A stretch of DNA of 37,496 nt from Flavobacteriales bacterium UBA1694 (lineage in GTDB: Bacteria > Bacteroidota > Bacteroidia > Flavobacteriales > Weeksellaceae). A program made the position numbers and the translations under genes. Positions within the stretch are counted from its first letter, which is position 1. Each line of letters begins with the position of its first letter. Of the stretch, positions 15,267-23,112 are shown piece by piece. The notes under the pieces were generated by a model. The model did no database searches. It had not been told where the DNA came from and was given only the letters and a program-made list of their open reading frames with translations. The stretch covers positions 35,082 through 72,577 of the forward strand of contig DCJS01000041.1 of the NCBI GenBank assembly GCA_002319955.1. The letters are read 5' to 3'.

Positions 15267-16250
15267 TTATGCTTTAAGGTACATTGCTTTTTTGAGCTCT
15301 TCTTTTACCGTTTCAAGTTTCGGGAACCACTCGGCAAAGAGCGCAGCTGAATACGGCGCTGGAGCATCTGGGGTGGTGATTCTTTTCACCGGGGCATCAA
15401 GATAATCGAAGGCCTTTTGTTGCACCATGTAGGTGATTTCAGAAGCGACGGAACCAAACGGCCAGGCTTCTTCAAGCACTACAAGGCGATTCGTTTTCTT
15501 CACAGAAGTCAAAACGGTATCGTAGTCTAACGGGCGAACCGTACGAAGGTCAATGACCTCCACTGAAATTCCTTCTTTTGCTAAATCTTCTGCTGCCTGC
15601 ATGGCAAGCTTCATGATTTTACCAAAAGAGACTAAGGTCACATCCGTCCCTTCTCTTTTAATATCTGCTTTTCCTATTGGTAGATAATATTCTTCTTCAG
15701 GAATTTCCATTTTATCTCCATACATCTGTTCAGATTCCATGAAGATAACCGGATCGTTATCTTGAATTGCTGTTTTTAATAATCCTTTTGCATCGTATGG
15801 GTTTGAAGGGACTACCACTTTTAAACCTGGGCAGTTGGCATACCAGCTTTCGAAGGCTTGAGAGTGCGTCGCACCCAATTGACCTGCCGAAGCGGTAGGA
15901 CCTCTAAATACGATTGGGCAGTTCCATTGCCCCCCACTCATTTGTCTGATTTTCGCAGCGTTGTTTATAATCTGATCGATCCCCACTAAGGAGAAGTTAA
16001 AGGTCATAAACTCCACAATTGGACGGTTTCCGTTCAATGCGGCACCAACTGAAATCCCCGTAAATCCGAGCTCTGCGATTGGCGTATCAATAATTCGTTT
16101 TGCACCAAATTCTTCAAGCATTCCTTTGGAGGCCTTATAGGCACCATTGTATTCTGCTACTTCTTCACCCATTAAAAAAATGGATTCATCTTTACGCATT
16201 TCTTCGCTCATTGCTTGCGCAATCACTTCTCGAAAAGTATATTCTGCCAT
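15267..16250 (-). CDS. pdhB: Pyruvate dehydrogenase complex E1 component, beta subunit
   Basis: A 327-residue beta subunit of an alpha2beta2 2-oxo acid dehydrogenase E1, using thiamine diphosphate to decarboxylate pyruvate for acetyl-CoA. It shows the pyrimidine-binding domain opening MAEYTFREVIAQAMSEEM, GEEVAEYNGAYKASKGM (28-44), IDTPIAELGFTGISVGAA, and FMTFNFSLVGIDQIINNAAK. The C-terminal domain contains the VRPLDYDTV and VVLEEAWPFGSVASEI motifs. The frame is open 22 codons upstream, but ATG 16250 gives the family N-terminus. No E1-alpha, E2 or E3 gene is in the window, so the partner is encoded elsewhere. A branched-chain E1-beta is possible but the opening favours pyruvate. Its own terminator marks a single-gene unit. 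Confidence 0.92.
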   Translation of the reverse strand: MAEYTFREVIAQAMSEEMRKDESIFLMGEEVAEYNGAYKASKGMLEEFGAKRIIDTPIAELGFTGISVGAALNGNRPIVEFMTFNFSLVGIDQIINNAAKIRQMSGGQWNCPIVFRGPTASAGQLGATHSQAFESWYANCPGLKVVVPSNPYDAKGLLKTAIQDNDPVIFMESEQMYGDKMEIPEEEYYLPIGKADIKREGTDVTLVSFGKIMKLAMQAAEDLAKEGISVEVIDLRTVRPLDYDTVLTSVKKTNRLVVLEEAWPFGSVASEITYMVQQKAFDYLDAPVKRITTPDAPAPYSAALFAEWFPKLETVKEELKKAMYLKA

Positions 16251-16273
16251 GATTCGTATTGTTTTTCTGCGGA

Positions 16274-16281
16274 CAAATTTA
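16274..16281 (-). promoter_or_regulatory. Candidate -7 box of pdhB
   Basis: The minus strand reads TAAATTTG, fitting TAnnTTTG, 23 bp before the ATG at 16250. The nearest TTG upstream is 32 bp away, too far for a normal -33 element. Confidence 0.35.
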
Positions 16282-16411
16282 GTGAATTTAATTATATAAA
16301 CGACCACTGGTACCAATTTGAAATGCGCAAAAGCAATTCACTATTTAGGCCGCTCATCTAGAAAAGGACTTAAGGCTCAGGAGTGGTCAAACAGGCCCAA
16401 CCCCTACATAC

Positions 16412-16440
16412 AAAAAGAGCGCTCCTGTTAAGAAGCGCCC
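16412..16440 (-). terminator. Rho-independent terminator of the DUF2147 gene
   Basis: On the minus strand GGGCGCT (16440-16434) pairs with AGCGCTC, with one mismatch, around a 10-nt loop. TTTTTG follows. It lies 23 bp after the stop codon at 16463. Confidence 0.75.
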
Positions 16441-16462
16441 AAATTATCAATAAAATGAAAAC

Positions 16463-16882
16463 TTATTTCGCTTTATGCCAAGTCTGCGTACGGCCAATTA
16501 AAGAGAAACCAACATAGCCTCTTACATTTAATTTATCACCAGAACGTGTGATGGTGCATTTGTATGTTTTACCTGATTTTGGATCTGTAATCGTTCCTCC
16601 TGTGAACTCGTCACCTGATTTTTTGAGTCCTCTGATGATTTCAAGCCCAACTAAAGGTTTGTTCTTTCTGTCGTCACTGCACTTAATACAGTTATCGTTC
16701 TCTGGCTTGTCCAAAAGCTGAGAAATTTTACCATAGTACTGTCCATTTGATTTTTTGAAAATCTCAACGACCGATTTCGCTTGACCTGTTTCATCATCAA
16801 TCGTTTTCCATTTTCCCTCAATTTGGGCAAAAGAGAACGAAGCAAAAAGTAAAGCAATAAAAGTAAAAAGTATTTTTTTCAT
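16463..16882 (-). CDS. Secreted DUF2147 domain protein
   Basis: A 139-residue exported protein. MKKILFTFIALLFASFSFAQ is a clear signal peptide with cleavage near residue 19. The mature part is the lipocalin-like DUF2147 domain. It has IEGKWKTIDDETGQAKSVVEIF, YYGKISQL, a C65-x-x-C68 pair in NCIKCSDDRKNKPLVGLEIIRGL, GGTITDPKSGKTYKC, and the closing LNVRGYVGFSLIGRTQTW. The function of the family is unknown; the two cysteines may form a disulfide or bind metal in the periplasm. It lies downstream of the GT39 gene on the same strand with a 132-bp gap and has its own terminator. It is probably separately transcribed, though I found no convincing promoter. Confidence 0.9.
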   Translation of the reverse strand: MKKILFTFIALLFASFSFAQIEGKWKTIDDETGQAKSVVEIFKKSNGQYYGKISQLLDKPENDNCIKCSDDRKNKPLVGLEIIRGLKKSGDEFTGGTITDPKSGKTYKCTITRSGDKLNVRGYVGFSLIGRTQTWHKAK

Positions 16883-17014
16883 GACAGTATTGGTATTTTG
16901 TTAATGTAAAGTTTATGTTTGATAAAAGTAATTAAAAAAAGTTAAACTCACACACAAATTTTTTCCAATTCATTAGGCCTTACATTCTTTGTTCCAAATG
17001 CTTGGTAGCCCCTA

Positions 17015-18640
17015 TTACTCCACCTTAACCAGTAGCATTTTAGAAAGTTTGCCGGGGCGAGATTCTGAACTAAGAAATGGCAATGTCAATCGTGTAATGC
17101 GGTAATCCACCTGTGTTTTTAAAATCGTGTAGGGCCTAGAAAATGTTTCGAGAGACTTCTGATCAATTACCAGCAGATCCCCTACTTTTAAATCTGAGCT
17201 TTTAACGCGCGCGGTATTTTGCTTTGTATAAAAATCGAACGCCCAATACTCACTGCCCTCTAACATATGAACCTCGCGTTTGTCAATACCCGAATCCGTT
17301 ACATACTTCGCTAAAGTAAGACTTCCTTGGTAAGTGGTTAGAACGGGATAAAACTGCGCGTTTAGATACACATTAAGTGCAATTGAAAGTAATAGAGAAT
17401 TGAACAAATATTTTTTCAGCAAAGACTCGGAACTAAACACAGAATAAAGTAGGTAGGCAAAAAGTCCCGCCCCCAAAATCCATAAAGGGACATTTTTCAC
17501 CCCCGTGAACTCTAAACTTAGCCAGCCCACAATAAACAAGCAAAAGGCAATTACCACGATTTGAACATACCAAAGAATCTTAAGACTTTGGCTCGATGGA
17601 TTCTTTGCGAGTGTTATTAAATAAGAGGCTGTTAAAATTGCTAGAATTGGCAAAAGCCCATTTAGGTAATGCGGAAGCTTGAACTGGGAAAAACTAAAAA
17701 CAAACATCACGAGCCAAAAGCCGCCTAATGTTAAAAACTCAACCCCACTTTGTTTTCTAAACTTTTCTTTTATCAACGTTTTAGTACGCGCAAAGACGCC
17801 AAAGTAAAAGGCGAGTGAAAAAGGCAGAAACACCCAAAGTAATGTGTGAAAAAAGAAAAGATAATCGGAATTATTCGCAGCGAAACCATCGCCGGTCATA
17901 CGCGATACGCTTTGTCCTAGTAGGATAAACTTTATTCCATCCATACCAAATTGGTGGAAATACGCATAGAGCACGGGACTTAAACCAAGGACGAATGCCA
18001 GAAATGAAAGTCCCAATCTAGGGGTGAAGAATTTTTTCCATTCCCTGGAGTATAATAGATAGGCAAACACGCAAAATGAGATAATCACCAGGGTCATTAA
18101 GCCTTTAGACGAAAAGGCAATGGCGGCGCCAAGACCGGCGAGCACACTTGCATTTAGTGTCTGCTTTTTGATTGCCACAACAAACTGCCAAATAGAAAAG
18201 ACGACGAATCCAGTTAGAATGGCATCGGTTCTAACGTCATGCGCTGAAAGGATGATTCCTTGAGCGGATAGAAACACGAGCGCCGCCCAGTGGCCCACCT
18301 GTGGAATATCGTAAAGAAGCTCCGCGAGCTTCTTAGTGGAATACGCGCCCAAAATAAGGCATAGAATGGCCGGAATCCGGTAGGCGATGGCATTCACACC
18401 AAAAGCTTTCATTGATAAGGCTGCTAACCAAAAATGCATATGCGGTTTATCTAAGTAGGGCGCCTCCCCTTTATAAATATTTAAGAAATCAGAGTTGAGT
18501 GCCATTTTCATCGCCATGGAAGCGTGCTGGGCAGAATCGTTTTGCATCAAGGGAATAAAAAGCCCTAAAATATACACCAGAGAAAATCCCAAATAGAGAA
18601 ATATCAGGTTTCTTGTGCTAAGCAGAATAGTGGAATTCAT
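17015..18640 (-). CDS. Glycosyltransferase family 39 membrane protein (ArnT/PMT-like)
   Basis: A 541-residue polytopic inner-membrane protein with around a dozen hydrophobic segments. The GT-C traits are an acidic residue in the first periplasmic loop (D35 in MQNDSAQHASMAM) followed by YLDKPHMHFWLAAL, similar to the DKPP.YYW motif of ArnT-like enzymes. HDVRTDAILTGF is a further loop motif. The hydrophilic C-terminus from about 450 is likely periplasmic. Such enzymes use polyprenyl-phosphate sugars to glycosylate lipid A, glycans or proteins on the outer face. The divergent GT2 gene 69 bp away encodes the class of enzyme that would make such a donor. The minus strand has a TAAATTTG box at 18691-18684. 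The acceptor is unknown. Confidence 0.85.
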   Translation of the reverse strand: MNSTILLSTRNLIFLYLGFSLVYILGLFIPLMQNDSAQHASMAMKMALNSDFLNIYKGEAPYLDKPHMHFWLAALSMKAFGVNAIAYRIPAILCLILGAYSTKKLAELLYDIPQVGHWAALVFLSAQGIILSAHDVRTDAILTGFVVFSIWQFVVAIKKQTLNASVLAGLGAAIAFSSKGLMTLVIISFCVFAYLLYSREWKKFFTPRLGLSFLAFVLGLSPVLYAYFHQFGMDGIKFILLGQSVSRMTGDGFAANNSDYLFFFHTLLWVFLPFSLAFYFGVFARTKTLIKEKFRKQSGVEFLTLGGFWLVMFVFSFSQFKLPHYLNGLLPILAILTASYLITLAKNPSSQSLKILWYVQIVVIAFCLFIVGWLSLEFTGVKNVPLWILGAGLFAYLLYSVFSSESLLKKYLFNSLLLSIALNVYLNAQFYPVLTTYQGSLTLAKYVTDSGIDKREVHMLEGSEYWAFDFYTKQNTARVKSSDLKVGDLLVIDQKSLETFSRPYTILKTQVDYRITRLTLPFLSSESRPGKLSKMLLVKVE

Positions 18641-18709
18641 AGAAGTACTAGTTTTTTAGTATTTTTGCGCCTTAGTAAGCCTACAAATTTAATCATTCAA
18701 AATGAATCC

Positions 18710-19657
18710 ATGAATCACGAGCTATTTTACTCCCTAGTTATTCCGATGTACAACGAAAAAGGGAATGCCGGTCTTCTTATCGATAGAATCCGAGAGGCCA
18801 TGCAGGGGCTGCGCTACGAACTCATTCTAGTCGATGATTATTCTAAGGACCAAACTGTAGCCGAGATTAAAGAAAAAAACGACCCGAACGTCGTATTAAT
18901 AGAACTTAAGAAAAACTATGGACAGAGTTCCGCCATGATGGCCGGATTTGATTACGCAACGGGCGATTATATTATCACCCTTGACGGCGACTTACAAAAC
19001 GATCCAAGCGATATTCCCGCCATGGTTGAACGTCTTGAAAGTGGCGATTTTGATCTTGTGGTCGGAAAACGCGAAAAGCGTAAGGACTCCTCCCTGCGCA
19101 CAATTCCCTCTAAAATAGCCAATTTTATTATCAAAAACACCACAAAGCTGGCCATATCTGACCAAGGATGCGCCCTTAAGGTCTTTACAAGCGAAACCGC
19201 AAAGGAGCTCAATTTGTACGGAGAAAACCACCGATTCATAAGTCTTATGGCTCACCTCAACGGGGCAAGGATTACAGAAATGCCGGTGAAACACCACCCG
19301 AGAATACACGGTGAATCAAAGTACGGCATGAACCGGACCTTTAAAGTGATTAACGATTTACTTCTGGTGCTTTTTAATCAAAAATATTTATCAAAGCCCA
19401 TCTATCTTTTTGGCAATATTGGGCTGCTTGCCTTTACCATTGGAATGCTGATAAACACGTACTTACTCGTTTTAAAATTATTAGGAAATGAAATTGGTAC
19501 ACGGCCACTTCTGATTTTAGGCGTTCTGTTAGTCTTTATAGGAATTCAATTTTTCACTACTGGAATCGTCGTAGACATGTTAATGAAGACGTATTTTGAA
19601 TCCCAACGAAAACGCCCGTTCAACATCCGCAAAATCACCCAATTTGAAGTCCATTAA
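18710..19657 (+). CDS. Glycosyltransferase family 2, polyprenyl-phosphate sugar synthase type (GtrB/ArnC/DPM1-like)
   Basis: A 315-residue protein with a GT-A domain (about 1-230) and two C-terminal transmembrane helices. Visible motifs are SLVIPMYNEKGN (8-19), VDDYSKD (41-47), the nucleotide-sugar-binding DGDLQND with D92-x-D94, and HPRIHGESKYG before the membrane part. This architecture transfers a sugar from a nucleotide donor to undecaprenyl phosphate on the cytosolic face. ATG 18710 gives the family start; an in-frame TTG 45 bp earlier would only add a non-conserved tail. A TATTTTTG box lies at 18660-18667 without a good -33. It heads a probable five-gene operon, and the next frame overlaps or abuts its end. 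Confidence 0.9.
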   Translation: MNHELFYSLVIPMYNEKGNAGLLIDRIREAMQGLRYELILVDDYSKDQTVAEIKEKNDPNVVLIELKKNYGQSSAMMAGFDYATGDYIITLDGDLQNDPSDIPAMVERLESGDFDLVVGKREKRKDSSLRTIPSKIANFIIKNTTKLAISDQGCALKVFTSETAKELNLYGENHRFISLMAHLNGARITEMPVKHHPRIHGESKYGMNRTFKVINDLLLVLFNQKYLSKPIYLFGNIGLLAFTIGMLINTYLLVLKLLGNEIGTRPLLILGVLLVFIGIQFFTTGIVVDMLMKTYFESQRKRPFNIRKITQFEVH

Positions 19658-20507
19658 GCTAAGTAAAACCCTTACCACCTTGCTGAAAGTTGGGCTTAGT
19701 TTTGGGCTTCTTTATCTTGTCCTAAGAAAAATACCCTTAAGTGAGCTTCTTGGTCTTTGGACCACCTTGAATACGCCCTATTTTCTTATTGGCGCCTTTC
19801 TTTTTTTAGCCTCACAAGTGTTGTCAGCCAAACGGCTCGAGTCCTTTTTTAAGCGAAGTGGGTTTGATCTTTCCTTTAAGAGTAATCTTGAATTGTACTT
19901 TTTAGGCATGTTTTACAATTTTTTTATTCCGGGAGGCATTGGGGGAGATGCCTACAAAATCTACCTCCTGAATAAAACATTTAGTTGGAATGTAAAGAAA
20001 CTTTCCTTCAGTGTCTTAAACGATCGCATTAGTGGTCTGGTAGCCCTTCTCACCATTGGAATACTACTTTGCTTGGTTTTATTTCCAGCCTACTGGCCGG
20101 TAATTCTTACTGCCCTTATCGTGGGATTACTACTTTACTTTTATTTTCTAAAGCGCTTTTTTCCAGTCTTTCAAAACCTGTACTTTAAGGGTCTACTCTA
20201 TTCCCTAGGAATTCAATCACTCCAAGTCGCGAGTTTTCTTTTTTTACTCGTAAGCCTAGGTCCGAGCTCAAGCTACATCCCGTACGCTTTACTCTTTTTA
20301 ATAAGTTCTATTTTGAGCCTTATTTCTTTTGCAGGGATCGGCATTCGCGAAATGCTTTTTCTTAAAGCGTCCAGTATTTTCCAATTTGACCCCTCCATAA
20401 GCGTATCTGCTTCACTACTTTTTACAGCCGTTACTGCTTTTTTCGCCCTAGTAGGAATTTTCTTTCAACTAAGAAGCTTAAATTTGAAATCTAATACGCC
20501 GCTATGA
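19644..20507 (+). CDS. Flippase-like membrane protein, LPG synthase TM family (UPF0104), TTG start
   Basis: A polytopic membrane protein of about 287 residues with eight or so hydrophobic segments. The family motif N92-FFIPGGIGGDAYK (GGIGGD at 97-102) and a late SFAGIGIREMLF segment fit PF03706. There is no ATG before the first membrane helix. TTG 19644 (overlapping the GT2 gene by 14 bp) gives MKSIKLSKTLTTLLKVG, while TTG 19596 would give 16 more residues. The stop overlaps the pssA start as ATGA. Placed between a polyprenyl-phosphate glycosyltransferase and a phospholipid synthase gene, it may translocate a glycolipid or phospholipid, which is inference. It is only distantly similar to the paralogue at 4602-5642. 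Confidence 0.8.
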   Translation: MKSIKLSKTLTTLLKVGLSFGLLYLVLRKIPLSELLGLWTTLNTPYFLIGAFLFLASQVLSAKRLESFFKRSGFDLSFKSNLELYFLGMFYNFFIPGGIGGDAYKIYLLNKTFSWNVKKLSFSVLNDRISGLVALLTIGILLCLVLFPAYWPVILTALIVGLLLYFYFLKRFFPVFQNLYFKGLLYSLGIQSLQVASFLFLLVSLGPSSSYIPYALLFLISSILSLISFAGIGIREMLFLKASSIFQFDPSISVSASLLFTAVTAFFALVGIFFQLRSLNLKSNTPL

Positions 20508-21214
20508 ACTTTTTAAGAAACAATTTAGCCAATGGCTTTACTTTAGCCAACCTATTCTCAGGATGTGTCGGCATTGTACAGCTATTTCTTGGGAATTACG
20601 AACTCACCGCACTGTGCATAATCCTCTCACTCGTATTTGACTTTTTTGATGGATTCGTGGCTAGACTCTTAAGAGCAAACTCCAATTTAGGAATTCAGCT
20701 TGATTCTCTTGCAGATATGGTAAGCTTTGGATTTCTGCCGGGACTTACGATGTTCAAATTACTGGAAAGCTATTCAATCACGCTCCCTATGGAGCTTGTC
20801 TTTGAGCTTAAATATTTAGGGTTCCTAATCACTTTATTCTCCTGTCTTCGGCTTGCTATTTTTAATTTGGACACGACCCAGAAATACCATTTTGTCGGGT
20901 TGAACACACCGACAAATACCATTTTGATTTTCGGTCTTTACTACGCGATGCAGACCCAGGACTCTTTTTTAGATTCTCTAAACCAACCGTTAATTTTAGT
21001 AGCCCTCACCATTCTTAGTGCCTACTTACTTATTAGCCCAATAAAAATGTTCTCCCTTAAATTCAAATCGATGGATCTTAGGGAAAACACACCAAAACTC
21101 ATTTTGGCTCTGGGCAGTATCGTAATTCTGCTGCTCTTTAAGAGTGTCGGACTTCCACTAATTGTCATTTTTTATATCCTACTCTCGCTTCTTTTTCAAA
21201 AGAAGATGCTTTAG
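20504..21214 (+). CDS. pssA: CDP-diacylglycerol--serine O-phosphatidyltransferase
   Basis: A 236-residue membrane enzyme that makes phosphatidylserine, the precursor of phosphatidylethanolamine. The CDP-alcohol phosphotransferase motif is complete: D46FFDG50, A53R54, G63, D67 and D71, with the DGxxAR and GxxxDxxxD spacing. LDSLADMVSFGFLPG is characteristic of the PssA type rather than PgsA. Several hydrophobic segments cover the remainder. It overlaps the preceding gene by 4 bp (ATGA), so translation is coupled. No phosphatidylserine decarboxylase gene is in the window. Confidence 0.93.
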   Translation: MNFLRNNLANGFTLANLFSGCVGIVQLFLGNYELTALCIILSLVFDFFDGFVARLLRANSNLGIQLDSLADMVSFGFLPGLTMFKLLESYSITLPMELVFELKYLGFLITLFSCLRLAIFNLDTTQKYHFVGLNTPTNTILIFGLYYAMQTQDSFLDSLNQPLILVALTILSAYLLISPIKMFSLKFKSMDLRENTPKLILALGSIVILLLFKSVGLPLIVIFYILLSLLFQKKML

Positions 21215-21247
21215 AGTGTACCACGAATTAAATTTAAAAACTTAGCT

Positions 21248-22012
21248 ATGAATTTAAAGCTCCATAAGCCCCTCTGCATTTTCGATCTTGAAACCACTGG
21301 AATCAACGTTGGTAGGGATCGAATTGTTGAAATCTGTATCTTAAAGGTAAACCCGGATGCTTCGAGAGAATCGAAAACCTGGCTTGTGAATCCTCAGATG
21401 CCAATCCCAGCAGAGGCCAGTGCGGTCCATGGCATTTTTGATGACAATGTTAAAGACTCCCCCACATTTAAGGAGCTGGCTCCAAAGATCGCAGATATGA
21501 TTTTGGGATGTGACTTGGGCGGATTCAATTCAAATCGTTTTGACGTTCCACTTCTCATAGAGGAACTCCTGCGCGCAGAAATTGATATAGACCTAAGCAA
21601 AGTAAAATTAGTTGATGCCCAAACGATATTCCATAAAATGGAACCGAGAAATTTATCAGCGGCCTACAAATTTTATTGTGATAAAACACTTGAGAATGCG
21701 CACTCAGCAGAAGCCGACACCCTTGCAACTTTTGAAATATTAGATGCACAAGTCGGAAAATACAGCGAGCTCCCTAAGGAAATCAATGGACTTAGTGAAT
21801 TCTCATCCTATAATAAATTCGCCGATCTAGCCGGCTATATTGCGTTTGATAAAGAGGATCAGGAAATTTTCACCTTCGGTAAATACAAAGGTCAACGGGT
21901 CAAAGAAGTGTTTCAAAAGGATATTGGGTACTTCGGTTGGATCCAAAATGTCGATTTCCCACTCTATACCAAAAAGACCCTCACGGCAATTCAATTAAAA
22001 AGCAGATTCTAA
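21248..22012 (+). CDS. DnaQ-like 3'-5' exonuclease with C-terminal DUF3820-like domain
   Basis: A 254-residue protein. The N-terminal DEDDh exonuclease shows FDLETTG with D13 and E15, D99 in NSNRFDVP, and H152/D157 in AHSAEADT, so all catalytic residues are present. The C-terminal part (about 200-240, FTFGKYKGQRVKEVF and YFGWIQN) resembles the short DUF3820 domain often fused to such exonucleases in Bacteroidota. It may proofread or process DNA ends or RNA; it is too unlike the classical polymerase III epsilon to assign that role. It lies 33 bp after pssA and 12 bp before the FAH-family gene, so it is in the same transcript, though its function is unrelated to lipid synthesis. Confidence 0.88.
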   Translation: MNLKLHKPLCIFDLETTGINVGRDRIVEICILKVNPDASRESKTWLVNPQMPIPAEASAVHGIFDDNVKDSPTFKELAPKIADMILGCDLGGFNSNRFDVPLLIEELLRAEIDIDLSKVKLVDAQTIFHKMEPRNLSAAYKFYCDKTLENAHSAEADTLATFEILDAQVGKYSELPKEINGLSEFSSYNKFADLAGYIAFDKEDQEIFTFGKYKGQRVKEVFQKDIGYFGWIQNVDFPLYTKKTLTAIQLKSRF

Positions 22013-22024
22013 ATTTTTAAAGCA

Positions 22025-22630
22025 ATGAAAATAATATGTGTCGGACGAAACTATTCAAACCACGCAAAGGAACTTGGAAATGAAGTTCCTGAGGAGCCGG
22101 TTTTATTTCTAAAGCCAGATACAGCCCTACTGAAAGGCAGTGAGCTCTATATTCCTGAATTCACTAACGATTTGCATTACGAACTAGAAGTCGTTGTGAA
22201 AATATCGAAAGCTGGAAAATACATCCAAAAAGAAAATGCCCATAAGCATTATGAGCAGATTGGACTGGGCCTTGATTTTACAGCCCGTGATATTCAAAGT
22301 CAGCTTAAGGCCAAAGGACTTCCTTGGGAAATTTCAAAAGCCTTTGACGGCTCGGCCATAGTAAGTTCATTTTTTAAGAAGGAGACCTTCAACTTAAATT
22401 CACTGAATTTCTCTTTATTAAAGAACGCAGAGCAGGTGCAATTAGGAAATACGAGTGCCATGCTTTTCGACATTGATACGCTCGTGTCTTACGCCTCAAA
22501 GTACTTTACTTTTCGAGTTGGAGATTTGCTCTTTACAGGCACGCCCCAGGGCGTAGGGCCCGTAAAAGAAAAAGACCATTTGCAGGCTTTTCTTGAATCA
22601 GATAAAGTCATTGATCTTCAAATTGCATAA
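22025..22630 (+). CDS. Fumarylacetoacetate hydrolase family protein (FAHD1/YcgM-like)
   Basis: A 201-residue single-domain FAH-fold enzyme. The opening KIICVGRNYSNHAKELGNEVPEEPVLFLKP is typical. The metal ligands are E53 and E55 (YELEV) and D84 (GLDFTARD). KAFDGSA and the closing GDLLFTGTPQGVGPV are also conserved. Relatives hydrolyse acylpyruvates or decarboxylate oxaloacetate; the exact substrate cannot be set. Length fits the short FAHD1 group (about 200-220). It is the last gene of the GT2-led run, 12 bp after the exonuclease gene, and is followed by a bidirectional terminator. Confidence 0.92.
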   Translation: MKIICVGRNYSNHAKELGNEVPEEPVLFLKPDTALLKGSELYIPEFTNDLHYELEVVVKISKAGKYIQKENAHKHYEQIGLGLDFTARDIQSQLKAKGLPWEISKAFDGSAIVSSFFKKETFNLNSLNFSLLKNAEQVQLGNTSAMLFDIDTLVSYASKYFTFRVGDLLFTGTPQGVGPVKEKDHLQAFLESDKVIDLQIA

Positions 22631-22661
22631 ATCTACATTGGAGCTCTAAACTCCTAAATAC

Positions 22662-22689
22662 AAAAATGTCCGCGATTGCGGACATTTTT
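22662..22689. terminator. Bidirectional terminator between the FAH-family gene and DUF3467
   Basis: A perfect 12-bp stem AAAAATGTCCGC/GCGGACATTTTT has a GATT loop. T-runs form on both strands because the arms start with five A. It serves the plus-strand operon ending at 22630 and the minus-strand rpoBC-DUF3467 unit ending at 22714. Confidence 0.88.
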
Positions 22690-22713
22690 AGTTTAAGTTA
22701 AAAAAATTAACGC

Positions 22714-23022
22714 TTAAGCTTGTACATTATTAGTTTGTCCAAGAACGAAAGGTTCAACTTCCTTAATTTCACCATACTGTTGTTCGTAAGTAGAAATATT
22801 CTGTTGCAATGCAGCAAGAACTCTTTTTGCATGTAAAGGTGCAATAATTACTCTTGATCTAACATTTGCTTGTTGCACTCCTGGCATTAATTGAATAAAA
22901 TCAAGAACAAATTCAGATGGAGAATGATTTACAAGTGCTAGGTTACAGTAGACACCTTGCGCGATCATTTCATTAAGTTGAATGTTTACATTTCCTTCTT
23001 GTGGATTTTGATTGTTGTCCAT
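22714..23022 (-). CDS. DUF3467 domain protein
   Basis: A 102-residue small cytosolic protein of the DUF3467 family. It has NVNIQLNEMIAQGVYCNLALVNHSPSEFVLDFIQLMPGVQQANVRSRVIIAPLHAKRVL in conserved blocks. A short tail follows that ends in EPFVLGQTN. The function is unknown. Placement directly after rpoC on the same strand is common in Bacteroidota, and the 90-bp gap here holds an inverted repeat and three heptamers instead of a clear promoter or terminator. It is therefore likely part of the rpoBC transcript, which suggests a link to transcription that has not been shown. Confidence 0.9.
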   Translation of the reverse strand: MDNNQNPQEGNVNIQLNEMIAQGVYCNLALVNHSPSEFVLDFIQLMPGVQQANVRSRVIIAPLHAKRVLAALQQNISTYEQQYGEIKEVEPFVLGQTNNVQA

Positions 23023-23043
23023 TTTTATTTTTTGTTAAAGTTT

Positions 23044-23105
23044 AAATTTCAAAGTTTCAGGTTTACAAAGTTAACATTTAACCCGAAACCTGAAACCTGA
23101 AATTT
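23044..23105. repeat. Imperfect inverted repeat between rpoC and DUF3467, containing heptamer repeats
   Basis: Arm 23044-23064 pairs with 23086-23105 through AAATTTCA and CAGGTTT blocks with a short mismatch, leaving a 21-nt loop. On the minus strand the rpoC-side arm and adjoining loop bases carry three consecutive heptamers, TTTCAGG, TTTCAGG and TTTCGGG (23102-23082). No T-run follows, so it may be a processing or attenuation hairpin more than a terminator. Confidence 0.65.
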
Positions 23106-23112
23106 GGTAATT

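Noticed and set aside
15267..16250. pdhB without E1-alpha or E2 as a broken operon
   Set aside because: A lone pdhB is, from memory, usual in flavobacteria, and the gene is complete with its own terminator.
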